From Onchocerca volvulus (taxonomy: Eukaryota > Nematoda > Chromadorea > Rhabditida > Onchocercidae): 64,000 nt of DNA. Shown here in pieces: positions 48,140-60,616 of the stretch. The notes beneath the pieces are model-generated. The model had not been told where the DNA came from and did not search any database. It saw only the letters and a list, made by a program, of their open reading frames with translations. Positions within the stretch are counted from its first letter, which is position 1; the number at the start of each line of letters is the position of its first letter. The translations under genes and the position numbers were made by a program. The stretch covers positions 25,351,843 through 25,415,842 of the forward strand of contig HG738137.1 in NCBI GenBank assembly GCA_000499405.2, given 5' to 3'.

Positions 48140-51100
48140 ATGAATTTATGCAAATTGCTCTTTTATCAAATGATATCATTTCAGGTTTATTCACCAAAAC
48201 GTAAACGCTTTACGGGAAATAACTCATTTGCGAAATTATTTGGCCGCAATCTTAAAACTGTGATAAAAGCGAATTATATGAGTTTGTTGTATTTCTTCTA
48301 TATAACAGAAGCAAATAAAATAATTTTCCAAACAACAGCATTTGATTACTAAAATTCAAATTGATTAAAATTTAATTTTTTTCAGCATACAGTAACTTAC
48401 CAAAATATCCAATACCATTATTGCATAATACCGTGACGAAATTTATGGCATTTGCTCGACCCTTACAAAATGATGTGGAATACTCAGAAACTGTAGAAGT
48501 TAGTTAATTTATAATTATAATTTTCCTTTATTAGGAAAAATAACAATAGAATTAATTAATGATAAATTAAGGATTTATAGTAATCATGGTAATAAAAAAT
48601 GTTATTTAATGATTTTTAATCATGATAAAATTGATAAATATAATGGTGAAAGCGTGTAATCAAATTAAAGGAATATATTTGTAATGATAATAATGATTGA
48701 AATGATGATAATAATTCATAAATAATTTTTAGGTCGCAAATAAATTTTTGCAAAGTGAGAAAGCGCATGAACTTCAAGCATTATTGGAAAAACGTGGAGA
48801 TGAAATGAGTAATTGGGTAAGATTAGATCTTCAATTCAAAATTATTGAATAAAATAAAAGCAGATTTAGTTTTATCTGAATAGAAATTAATTTAGATAAA
48901 TAGATTTCGAACAGAAACGAATATTTGAAATTTCTAACTCAATCAATGAATAAAACGATTATGAAATTGAAATTTTTTATTTATGAAATTCCATTATTTT
49001 TTTTAGATATGAAATATGAGCGAAAGTAATCATCCACTAATTATTGAATTTCAATTTTTTATTCGAATTTATAAAAACATTAACAATAAAAACTTTTAAA
49101 AAATTTTCTCAATTGACAAAAATTCCAAAATTTCCTGTTATTATATGAAATTTTTTTTTTTTTTCGATATATCTGAATTTTTAGCCATTTCTACAGAAAT
49201 TTTTATTCATTCAAAAATTTCATCAGTGAAAAAAAAAAAACTTTTTTCCGATGTTTAATTTTTTTTCAAATACTATCATTTTTTTTTTTTAAATAATATT
49301 AATCTGTCATTTTATAGCTTACATCATGGTGGATCGATGAAACATATTTAAGTAAACGAAATCCATTACCACTTTATAGCAGTACAGCATTATTATTTCC
49401 AAAATTCGATTATTCAGATTTAGATGGACAACTTGAAATAGCAGCCAAAATTATTCAATCATCCCTCAAATACTATCTTAAAATTGTGAAGTACATCTTA
49501 ATTACATTAATATTTAATTTTCGTTTCTTTGCGAAACATTTTTTCATGAGGCTTAATATATTAGTTCATTTATTAAATCACTCTATTCCTTTAAAAAATA
49601 TTTAATTGCTTACTTCCAATTAAAAACCTACTAATCTTATTAAATAATTACATGTCTATTTATGAAAAATTTCGTGAATTACAGAAATGAATTACCTCAA
49701 CAAAAATTTGATAATTCATTGCTTTGCATGAATCAATTTCGAAAAATCTTTGGCACTACAAGAATACCTGAAACCGGCAAAGATAATATACTTTATGGAT
49801 GCGACAAAAAATCGCAACCGGAACATATCATCATTTTACGCAAAGGCCATGTATGATTTTCATATTCTTCGTTTTTTTTTTTTTTTTTTCTTTTCTTCTT
49901 TGCCTTAAAAAATTTAATCAAAAATAAAACTTCGTTATGAGATTATTTTCTCATAAATACGATAAAGATATGTGCCTTAAAAGAGTATTTTATGTTTTAC
50001 TCAATATTTTGTTTAAAAAAGTACTGAAATTTATTCAATAAAATATTTCATATTTTATTTGTATATCCCAAAAAGTTAATATTATTTATTAATTGAAGAT
50101 TTTTCGTCTACCGGTATTTGATGGAAACGGTAAAGCATTAAGCATTAAGCAGTTGATAAATGAAATGAAAATGCATATAGTACCACAAAGTGAGGAATAT
50201 AATTTGAATCCGATTGGTGTTATATCATCCGATCAGCGTGATATTTGGGCTGATATATATGCAAAATTAAAGGGTATTTTTGGAATTATGCTTTTAGAAC
50301 TTTTAAAATCTTAAATATTAAATTATTTCTGATTATAATTTATTTTACAGAAAAAAATAGTGATGAAATCAAAATAATTGAGGATAGCTTATTTGCGATT
50401 TGTTTGGATCAAAAAATGACAGAATCTGAATACGATGATACCGATAATCAAGCACTTCAATGTTTCCATGGTGGCGGATGCCATAATAATTCAATAAATA
50501 GATGGTTTGATAAGACAATTCAAGTTTAATTTTTTTTAAATACAAATCTATGGTTTAACTTCTTTTTAATACAAATCTATTAGTGTTAATTTTAAATCAC
50601 TTAATTTTATATTTCAATTTTTGCAATCTCTTTTTATTATTTTGTTAAACTTATTCAAATTTAGGAAAATTTATCGAAATTCATTTACAGTATATCGTAG
50701 GAACGGATGGTCATTGCGGTATGACATATGATTGTTCACCTTCAGAAGTATCAATAGCTGCAACTTTAATGAATTTTATTTGTCATGAAATGTAAGCGAT
50801 TTTTTTCTAATTCTTCAGATAATAATATATTTTATTATAATTTATATTAAAGAAGAAACAAAAATGCCAGAAAATTCAAATTTATAATTATCGATATATG
50901 CCACTCATTTTTATTTGCAAAAATTATGCCATCATCTAGAAATTCCTGGTCATTTAGTATAATATCGCTCTTAATAGGAACTTATCATTGGAATTACTAA
51001 ATCAGTATTTCTCAATTCTCAAAAATATAATAATGAGAAAATTCATGAACAAATTCTTCACTCATATGTGCGAATTAAAATAATCCATGCTTTTAATTGG

Positions 51101-53472
51101 CATTTTTTGAATTAATTTATCTTTGCTTATATTAGCGGCAAATTTTTTTATAAATATCATCTTGTAATGGATATCAAATTAAAGTAAAACTAACGATTTC
51201 GATCAGAATGATGCATCGGGTACTATTAAACCGACAGTACCCATACGTTTTTCGATATCTGAAACTGATAAAGATTATATATTGCAATCGAAGCGAAATA
51301 TCGATAGGTTTGTCTTTTCATTCATACTTTTTTGTTTTTGATTGATTATTATAAAATGTATATGAATTTCTTTTATTAAAAGCATGATGATCTAATACTC
51401 AAACATTGCAAGATAACAAAAAAAAAAAAAAAAATTGATTAATTTTTGGATTAAATTAAATATTGCACTGAAACATTTACTTGTTCAAACTAGTGATTAA
51501 AAAGAAAATCTTTAAACATTTTGAAATGGATGTTAATTTATTTTTAGGATTGCATCTGATACAGATAGTAAAATATTCACATTTGAACATTTTGGAAGAG
51601 ATTTGATCCAAAAATACAATATTAGTCCAAATAGTTTCATCCAAATAGGAATGGAAATTGCATATTATCGAATGTATGGCAAAGAAGCATGCGCTTCTCA
51701 GATGGCAACTTTACGTAAATTTCAAGATGGACGAATGGATATTATTCGATTACCAAGTCTTAATTCGGCTATGTTTACTAATCAATTTAATGATCCCGAA
51801 AAGATTGACGAAATTCCCCGATCGATGATGGCAACGATGCTTCGGATAGCCATATTACAACATCAAAAATATTCATTAGAGGTAAATTAAATACTTCTTT
51901 AACTTTTTTTTGTTCATACAAAAATGACAAAACTGTAAAAATTTCAAACTAATAAGCAAAATGAAATTAATTAACAAAAATATTATCAAATAACTGACTG
52001 GTTTTTTTTCTTTTTAATGAAATGAATTGAATTTTTCTATTAAACCATTTATTTATGCAGGTTATGAATGGAAGAGGAATTGATCAGCATTTATTGGGAC
52101 TTAAAATGATTGCTAAGGAATATGGAAAATCAATACCGGAAATTTTAGAAACAAAAGCTTACCAAAAAATGATGGCTTTTACACTTTCCACATCAAAAGT
52201 AATCTCTTGATGCTTTTTCTCCAGTTAACGAAACATTTCAAATTTACTAAAAATTCAATTTCAACAAATTTTAATCCTTTTCGCTTTTTTTTTTTGGACA
52301 GTTATTATTAAGCTTAGATAGAAATATGCAGTTATTCGTATGCTCCACTTTCTTTTACAGATTATAAAATTCAGTTCATTAAAAATTATTCTTATAAAGT
52401 TTAAGATAACAACACAACATAATCCAATAATATGTGGACCATCAGCTTCGGATTGTTACGGTATCTGTTATAATTTACAACCGAAACAAGTACATTTTAC
52501 TATTTGTGCATTGCATAGCTGCAAAGAAACTGATTCTTCCAGGTATTTTATTTTTCTTGAAAACTTTTTCCAGTATAAATACAGTACCATCAAAAAAAAA
52601 AGCTATACTGAGAGAAAAAAATTAAGAATCAGATATCGCATCTAAATATTTAATGCTAACTCTCAGTTACAATTTCCATTCTGTTTAACAAGAAAAGAAA
52701 AATAAGGTAGGATGAATTCATGTAAAAGTATTACTATAAAATTTTTCATATAAAATATAAATCAATACATCAATATATTTAATTGGTAGAAGTAATTCTG
52801 AAAGAATATTTGTTGGGAATTGGAAGTTTGGTACAAATGATTTTGTTAAATAACGAAGTAATTGATATGATGAGTTTTATTTGCTACAGCTACGATATTC
52901 AGTGAATTGAAGAATATCGATAACATAATCGATAATTTGAACTTCTCTTTGTAGTAGGGAAGTTATTTGTGGGTTATGGGTACAAAGAATTGGTAGATGA
53001 GATGAATTTTGGGAAGCGCATACTTGTCGAACATTGATCAAAACAAAGAACTGAATCAATGCGTGAATTTTTTCAGATAAAAACCCTTTTATATTAAAGT
53101 TGTTCCTCCATTTCACTATAACAATATACAATTTATATTATGTCAAATATAGCGTAAAGATCAAAAATTTGTATATACAAAGAAATTTTTCGGTTTTTTC
53201 GACAATATATATAGTATATATTAATTAGAACAATATCACACTTTATATAGCATATTAATATAATACACCAATATTTAAGTTTATTAATATTTGCTGGATA
53301 TTTTTCTTACAGTACTATATTAGAAGAGATAGCAATTGAAAAATTGATTGTCCTTCTCTCTGCTTGCTCATTTTCGGTGATTTATATTTATTTCAGGTTT
53401 GCTAAAGAATTGGAAAATGCATTGGTAGATATATATGCTATTATAACAAAAGATAATGAAAGAGGCAAATAA
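48140..53472 (+). CDS. Carnitine/choline acyltransferase family protein lacking the catalytic His (about 644 aa, 13 exons)
   Basis: Closest in pattern to carnitine O-acetyltransferase, which moves acetyl groups between CoA and carnitine. Exons: 48140-48281 (tentative), 48386-48498, 48733-48816, 49318-49490, 49685-49850, 50099-50273, 50351-50523, 50691-50791, 51185-51307, 51548-51881, 52061-52198, 52406-52542, 53397-53472. Phases agree. Family motifs: LPKYPIP at the N-terminus, HGGG..NSINRWFDKTIQ, AYYRMYGKEACASQMATLR, DQHLLGLK, LSTSK and CYGICYN. The first 47 residues have no Asp or Glu and nine Lys/Arg, like a mitochondrial presequence. If trans-splicing occurs at the TTTCAG ending at 48184, translation would begin at 48278 and the presequence would be lost. 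The catalytic Glu-His of the family is replaced by Asp-Cys (TGT, 50733-50735), so ordinary carnitine acyltransferase activity is doubtful. Confidence 0.85.
52543..53396 (+). other. Long last intron of the acyltransferase gene
   Basis: This 854-base interval has a GTATTT donor and a TTTCAG acceptor, with no coding content seen. It is the largest intron of a gene whose other introns mostly fall under about 500 bases. Confidence 0.6.
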
Positions 53473-54219
53473 ATTATATAAATATTGCATAAATTTCATA
53501 TTTCATTATACAATGAAATAATTTAATATTTGAAATATTGTATAAAATCGCTTGTCTTACATATATGTTGTTTTATAAGTAATCCTCTATCTATATATTT
53601 TGATCTTTGACAGATTACTGAATATATCAAATTTATCTACATTAGTTATTCTAAATTATTTTATTTTACAATTTATTTTTTTTTTTTAAATTAAGATTTA
53701 ATAGTTTGAAAAGTTGTAATTTAAAACTTAAATTTTTCTTATCATTCAGAGCTTAGAAAACTTCAGTCTTAATGATATGATATCGCACATTGTATATATG
53801 ATAATCGATATGATAACAATTTAGCAGTATATTTTCAAATTCTCGTCGTTTCGTATAATTTGACATCCACCTTAGTAAGTTTCTTAATTCTGCTACTTCT
53901 GAGTAATGAAGAAAAAAAAAAGACTGGAATTTTCATTTAAGAAAATGTAAATAAAATTCTTTATAATAATGTTATAAAAAGAATAAAAATATCAAAAATT
54001 CAACTGTTGTCTGCAATCTCTCACTTGCATAACTTCAATAATCAGCGACAATCTAAAATAGCACTCGTAAGAAAAATTAATTAGAAATTCCTAATAGATA
54101 GCTATATCTTGCTCTTCTATAACTTTATATTTTTCAACAGTAGTCTAAAACAATGAAAATTTCGAATTGAATCAATCAGAAGATGAATGAACGTTTTCAT
54201 GAAATACTGAAAGGAAATA
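53473..54219. other. Convergent intergenic region
   Basis: AT-rich 3' flank between the acyltransferase gene (plus) and the end of the alpha-tubulin pseudogene (minus). No gene or ordered repeat was found. Confidence 0.55.
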
Positions 54220-54305
54220 CTAATGCAGATATAACATCTCTTCATAAGCTTTCTCAAGAGCAACCACATCTTCACATGCTTTGGTGAATTTCGCTTCCTC
54301 CATGC

Positions 54306-55771
54306 CTTTTGGGAATTTTTGGAAACTTCTTAGGAAATGCGTTAGGGAATACCTTTTTGTTGCGATCAACAAATGCAGAAGAAATAATTAAAACCGACAA
54401 GCGTAGAAGAGTCGATAGTAAATATTTATCCAGTATTAATTACAAAATAATTCACAAAACAAAATTAAGAAGAGCATTACAGTGCGATCAATAACATAAA
54501 CTGGTTTAAAAGAAGCGGAACTGGAGGAAAAGGCAGCTTCTAGCCGGATCCAAAGGATGTAGGAGAAAGGGGGGTTCTAATTGATTTGTGATTTGGGATT
54601 CTGAAGTCGTTGGATTGGAGATCTTTTTGCTGCTGTGGCACGACTAGGCCAACAATAGCCTTTCTTAGGTTTACACGACTTTATAAACAATACCACTTTA
54701 AAATGACAAATAATGAAAAAAGAACAATATGTGAGTAATATAAATAATACCAACAGTGTCTTGATGAATTTTTGCTTGTGCTTCTTTGAGATTGCTTGAT
54801 AATGGCTGGGAACATTTCCCACTGATACTGATTATCCGTTTAGGAGAGTCTATTGCTGATGTAGTTCCTTGTTGCTGATGAACTGACGAGGTAGACACTG
54901 AAGGCTGCCATTAGACTTGATGTACTAATGACAGGAATACTGAAGAGACTGTTGCCGCCGCTGCTGATGTTACATTCAAAGCACTGATCCTGCTGCCCCG
55001 ACCCTTTTGTATGGTCTCCTTGATAGGGGCGAGGTTTATACATTAATCATACAAAAAAGATTGGTATGGATAAAGGCTAAAGGATAAGAGACAAGCAATG
55101 CTTAAAACATTTAAACAAAGAACAAATTATTCGACAGTTGACATAATTGCAATCATTGCAATCATTTAGAAAGAGCATGATATTAATCTTTATGACATTT
55201 CAGACATATTTCACAATCATTTACAATCTTTAAATAAATAGCATGATATTAATCTCTATAAAATTCCGAACATTAGCATGTTTTGCAACCATTTTAACAT
55301 TTTTACACCATTAACAACACGTTTTACAGCCATTTACAATTCTTACACGAAGCACATGAGCATCATCAGCAGATTAGAGGATGGAAATAAAGGGCTATTG
55401 TGCGAAATATAGATAAATGGCTTTACATATGAGATTGCAATTTTTTATTATAAACAACATCTGGATTATGTAGGCATTTCGGTTTACCGACAAAGGAATA
55501 ATGACCCTTGTTAATAATAAACCTTTTTGGGGTGAAGAGGGGGGGAGGTTTATGGATCGTGGAGATGTAGAGATCATTGTACGAAGGGACAATAACATAG
55601 ACATGAGTAACAATATCTTGCTATTGAAGTTAAAGTGGGCGGGATGGGAGACAAAGGTGAGAGTTAGAAATGTCCTTGGTGACGGGATGGGAAGATAAAA
55701 TTTATAAGTAATGAGTCACGATTAACATAATAATTGATTATTAAATTCGCTTCTCGACAATGCCCTCTCAC
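54306..55771 (-). other. Long interval between the last two tubulin segments
   Basis: On the minus strand it starts with a good donor (TAC|GTGAGA) and ends before AAAAG|GCATGG, so it may be the last intron, much larger than the others. It is less AT-rich than its surroundings. It contains Ser/Gln-rich open frames at about 55043-54840 and 54898-54698 that I cannot identify. An inserted element is possible, but no terminal repeats were seen. Confidence 0.4.
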
Positions 55772-56692
55772 GTACCAATGCACAAAGGCTCGTTTTGCAA
55801 ACATCAGATCAAATTTAACATCTAAACGAGCCCATGTTTCAGCAATGGTTGTTGTATTGGCCAGCATACAAAGGGCACGTGGCACAGGTGCAACATCCTC
55901 ATCTGGTACTGTCGGTGGCTGTCGTTAATGCCTATTTGAAAATTTTAATTTTAGGTTTTTCTAAGAAAAGAAAGATTCTTTATAGCACGTAAAAATGTTC
56001 AGGAACCAGAAATCTGATAATTTTGGTGATTTCTGGAATGACAACAACAGAACTAATAGCTTCATTAATGTTGGTCGGCGTAACATCATCATGATACAAA
56101 AGACATACTGACATTATGTATTTACCCTTCGTTGGAACAAAATTTCCACTAAATCAAATTGATACACTAAATCAAAGTAGGTCATAACAAACCAAATGAG
56201 TGCTTAAGTCAGGATGATTGAATAATCCAAAAAAGAAAAAAAAAAGATGATTTGAAAAGTAAAAAGCAGTGATAGCCTAATTAAGCAAATCTATAAAATG
56301 AAAATTTTAAGCAGCTCACTTTCACCACTTGATTGGAAGCGTCAAAACAAGCTTTGGTGAAATTCGTAGCCGAAAGAGATTCATGATAAGCTTTTTTGAC
56401 GGAAATCACTGGAGCATATATAACAGCGGGAAATGAAAACGTGGATATGACACTAAATTTGTCTGGAATTCCATCAGATCCACATTCAGCACACCGTCGA
56501 AGCGCAATGAAGCTGTGATCATGAAAAGATCTGAAAAAAATTAACTGGAGTTAGGAAAATTATGAATTGATTTTAATAATCAATATTCCGTTTATTGCCA
56601 ATGACTAATTTTGAAATCTTGAAAACATATCAAATGATTTGTGTACTATAAGATTTTTTTTCCAAACATAATTTGATATTGTAAAGCTAACT

Positions 56693-56965
56693 TGAGCGGT
56701 GAGACGATTCAGGTTGGGATAGGGTGTGTCGTGGAACTTGGTATGTGTGGATAAGGTGTATCACGACACTAAGTAATAGGTGTCGTGAAAGTTTTTTCTT
56801 TCTGAATGGTAGGGAGTGCTGTCCAACAATAGCCAATTATCACTAGTGCGTTTCTAGACTACTTGATTGTCTTATTGATCGATCAGAGTTGTGTTGAGTT
56901 GAATTGTTGAGTTGAGTTTGGTTGTGCTTGAACTGTGTTGAATAGAGTTGAATTGGAGTGCCACA
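56693..56965 (-). repeat. Candidate 3' LTR of the BEL/Pao element
   Basis: On the minus strand it starts TGTGGCACTCC and ends CCGCTCA, fitting TG...CA. It follows a short purine-containing stretch (TTTGAGG). It contains repeated GTTGAATTG/GAGTTGA words. No second LTR is present for comparison, so the limits are tentative. Confidence 0.35.
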
Positions 56966-57289
56966 CCTCAAACTTGGGTAATTAAACCTTTATTTAAAGA
57001 AATAATACGCGCTAGACATATTATAACTTGATAACGATAATATAACAAGAAAAAACACATAAGAACGATGGACAAAATTTACAAGAAAACTATAGGATTA
57101 ATTTGAAATTTACGACCCGCGTTAAAAATGTTGAAATTTTGCCAAAACAGTTATAAACAGTTATACATTACAGTAATAACTGATCGTCATGTAATACAAC
57201 TGTCTCGTTCCAGTATGAGCAAGACAGTTGCTTACAAAGTTATGCTAAGAAGATAGGAAAGGAAAGGAGAGTCTAGAAGCGAATTTTAA

Positions 57290-59089
57290 ATTTAGAGATA
57301 TACATTTATAAATGATGAATAAAAAAAAACGAAATTTGAGTTCAAGTATTTCGGGATTCTCGACAATTCCTTCGGTTTGCGCTTGCTTGATTAACAGCAT
57401 TACCGCTATTCTATAATCTCTCGCCGTAAAATCACCCTTTTCATTTGAAAGGGGTTGTAACCATGGGATTCTTCCCTTTGTTGTTACGTTTATAAACTTC
57501 AAAATCCAAATGGTAGTTCTTACTAGTTTTTTCCATTTACTAAAACGGCTTGCATCGAGGAGTCTAAGGCTTCCTCTCGCAATAGTTGATTCGCGAGCCT
57601 TAGCAATGACATTTACTTCTTCGTCGTTTTCTTTGAAATTAAATTCCCATAGTGGCCAGTCGCGTTCGTCTCCTGCTAACCATTTTGGTCCTTTCCACCA
57701 TTGCTGGTAATTCCCAAGTTTGCTGGGAAAGAGTCCCCTCGTAGCTATGTCAACTGGGTTACAGTCACTTGGTATATAACGAAATGAAAATTTCGCATTT
57801 CGTATCTCCTCGACTCAATTTTGTATGAACGTTGGTTGGAGTCGTGAGTGATTCCTTATCCAATGTAAGGCGCATTTAGAGTCTGACTATAATGTGACTT
57901 GGACAGGTTCTAAATCCAATTGCTTTAAAACAAACTGAGCCGCCCTTACACCTATAAGTATTGCCAATAGTTCTAAGCGAGGTATAGTCATACCTTTTAC
58001 AGATGCGATTCGAGATTTGGCGAAGATTAAGAATGTCTCTGCCTTGTTTCGCGTAAACTGCAGCCGAATATACAAGAGTGGATGCATCTGTGAAAACGTG
58101 AATTTGCGGTGATTCTGTGACTTGTATTGTGAGGCGCGGTATTTCCGTTACTTTTTCTGGCCAATCATTTATTAGGTTTTTCCATGTTAGCTCGTCCTCC
58201 TCGCCTAAGAGTTGATCCCATGAATTATTCTTCTTCCAAAGAGTTTGAAGGAAGATCTTAAATTGTGTCATCACGGGAACCAAAAATCCTAGCGGGTCAT
58301 ATTGGGAGGTTACAAATTGTAAGATCGTCCTTTTTGTCAATTCCTGTTGTTTCCATGGCTTCAGAATAATGTGAAGAGCATCTTTATTAGGATCCCAATT
58401 GAGACCGAGAATTTTCTTGTATGTTCCTACTTCGGCTCGATCATATTCGGGGATGATTTCGTTGAATTTTCTATCGTTTGAGAGGAATTCTCGTATGTTC
58501 ATGGAAGCTTCTTGGAAAATGGATTTCATTTCCATGTAACCCTTGAGTGCTTCGTAAGTCCCATCTGCTGATAGTATAACATTATCCACATATAGATTCT
58601 TCTTAATTTCTGAAGCAAGTTCGCTTCCATATGTCTCCAAATGGTAGTTAAGGGTAGCCGATAGTAAGAATGGGGACGAGATAACACCAAATGGAACTCT
58701 TCGAAAACGGAATGAAACTATATTATCTTCGGTTACTCGTCCATAAATGTTCTTTAACCAAAGAAATCGCGTACAGTTTCGTTCCGCGGGAAGTAGTTCC
58801 AGTTGTAGAAATGCCTTTTCAATGTCGGCTGTCATTACATTTTTCATTGTTCTGAACCGGAGGAATACACCTACCAGATCTGGAAGTGCAATCGGTCCAC
58901 GGTACAGGACATCATTTAGGCTCTTCATTCCCTTAGTATGAGATGAAGCATCATAAACGATTCTTAGCTTTGTTGTGGACTTATTGACACTTATAACCTC
59001 ATGATGGGGAAGGTAATGAATAATACCGATCTTGTCCATGTCGTCGCTTACTTTCTCAATTATGTTGGATCGTAATTGTTCGTAAATTA
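57290..59089 (-). pseudogene. BEL/Pao pol remnant: reverse transcriptase and RNase H
   Basis: The longest open frame in the window (387 codons, 59039-57876) lies here. RT motifs are visible: [13 protein letters not shown] (motif A), [14 protein letters not shown] (motif B) and YVDNVIL (motif C, the YVDN form common in this clade). RNase H begins at HVFTDAST. The frame is broken by a one-base shift near 58040. In the new frame ([19 protein letters not shown]) there are in-frame stops at about 57890 (TAG) and about 57825 (TGA), both compatible with single transitions. It then stays open through ARGLFPSK-like and WWKGPKWL to IKQAQTEG. The frame is also open upstream of 59039 to the NN gap. Confidence 0.88.
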
Positions 59090-59091
59090 NN
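59090..59091. other. Assembly gap (NN)
   Basis: Two unresolved bases. The pol frame runs into them from the left, and sequence right of them belongs to the tubulin pseudogene region. The missing 5' part of the retrotransposon has therefore probably been collapsed or lost here. Confidence 0.97.
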
Positions 59092-60409
59092 TACTATATT
59101 TTACTTTTTATATAATAAAATGAGATAGAATTATACTAATTTTGAATCCCCTTTTCTTCGGTTTTCCGACAGGGTGGTAGATCAATGTCCAGATTACGGC
59201 ATATCTTATAAATAGCTTCATTGTCCACAAACAATCGGAATGTTCGAGAACTGATGGGTTGTAAGAATTGAATTACATAGTTCCACTACTGCAGCTGAGA
59301 CTTGTGATCCGGAGAGATCGAAAATTCCAGTTTGCTTTTTTCTTTCCATAGGTAATTGTCAAGCATTCCATTAACAGCGACAAAAAATTTGAACTGATAC
59401 CTCTACCAAATGAATGAAATAGGAGATATCCTGAAAGATAAAAACGAGAATCCAATCTTTCTCTGTTATTATTTAATTTGCATCTTGTCATCTTCCTCAA
59501 GTCTTAAGCACAATTTTTCATCCATTCTGAATTGCTGCATACCAATTTTTTTTTTTTTTTGACTAAGCAATTATACTGGGAAAATTCGGGAAACCTTAAA
59601 AACTGAAAGATATCTGGTGAGTTTTCTCCGATAAAACACAGCAGTAACCCAATAATCCATCGCAATTATCGGCCAACCGAGAATAAAACTTAGAACAATA
59701 TCAATTATATCTCTGCCAATTGAACGATGTCCACGGACATAACTGCTTGCTGGATCCTCACAACCGGTAACCATTTGTTCCAGATGGAACAAATGTTTGT
59801 ATTTTCCGATACGAACCACATCTATAATATCAGCGGACAATATCAATCTTTCTTCATTACATTTGATCTTATTTATTATTGTTTCTTTGTTTAAATCATT
59901 TGAAGAATGAATGAAACTTAATAACTGAAAGTAAAAAGCTAAGCTTTTGGTTACCAACAACAGTTGGTTCCAAGTCAGCTAGCAAAGTACATGGCACATG
60001 GCGTCCACTGGCGGTTTCAGAGAAGAAGGTCGTAAGAGATGATGCACCACATATTCAAGCCTGATTCGATTTAGAAGCCACTTCACCATTTGGTTGAATG
60101 CCATGCTCGAGACAAAATAATTCCCAGCACGCATTACCGATTTGTACACCGGTTTGGCCAATATGCCTAGAAATCACTTCTCGCTGTTGTAATCATATCG
60201 AATTATTCAATTTTTTGAGTATGAGAATTTAATGCATGTGATGCATACTCAAATTCGTCTCAATTTCTCAACTTGATGCAACATTAAATAAAGATGGGCA
60301 GCTACTTCGATAAAAGGAAAGAAACTTAAATATCATAATAGATATTACAGATTCACAGTCCTAAATTTAAATGAAGAAGATAAGATCTAGTCTTCGTAAA
60401 AAGATTCAT

Positions 60410-60440
<31 letters not shown>

Positions 60441-60616
60441 CAAACTGCTGAATATTATTTGAAATTACATTTTTGCCAAATAAATCTCCAATAAAGTTAC
60501 TGTGCTTCAAGCAATCCCTGCTTTTTGATCGGTTCTCTTCCGAAACTGTAGTTTCATGCAGGAGGAAATTCCACACAGATGAAATATTGAAATTTGATGT
60601 TGAATAATCAGAGATA

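Larger units (their letters stand above)
56693..59091 (-). mobile_element. Truncated BEL/Pao LTR retrotransposon
   Basis: Minus-strand element inserted between segments of the tubulin pseudogene. It keeps reverse transcriptase, RNase H and the linker that follows, but has no gag, protease or integrase. Its upstream end is cut at the NN gap (59090-59091). A candidate 3' LTR lies at 56693-56965, only about 300 bases past the end of the polyprotein, implying a large internal deletion of integrase. The element is inactive. Confidence 0.75.
54220..60183 (-). pseudogene. Alpha-tubulin pseudogene, exon structure retained
   Basis: Exon-like segments on the minus strand cover nearly all of alpha-tubulin in order: 60183-59955 ([20 protein letters not shown]), 59821-59649 (GKYKHLFHLEQMVTG, VRGHRSIGRDIID), 59430 to about 59150 ([20 protein letters not shown]), 56530-56320 ([20 protein letters not shown]), 56148-55989 (GKYIMSVCLLYHDDV), 55931-55772 ([25 protein letters not shown]) and 54305-54220 (GMEEAKF, LEKAYEE). 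Breaks include an in-frame stop in the first segment, single-base frameshifts near 59690, 59190, 56400 and 55915, loss of the GTP-binding GGGTGSG pattern (GRGISSN here) and loss of the acidic tail. Splice sites remain, so it arose by gene duplication and not by retroposition. A BEL/Pao element sits between the third and fourth segments. Confidence 0.88.

Noticed and set aside
54309..54494. Plus-strand 61-codon frame with repeated GN pairs
   Set aside because: Overlaps the edge of the tubulin last segment; no exon context or homology.
58747..58941. Plus-strand frame in the retrotransposon
   Set aside because: Antisense shadow of the reverse transcriptase.
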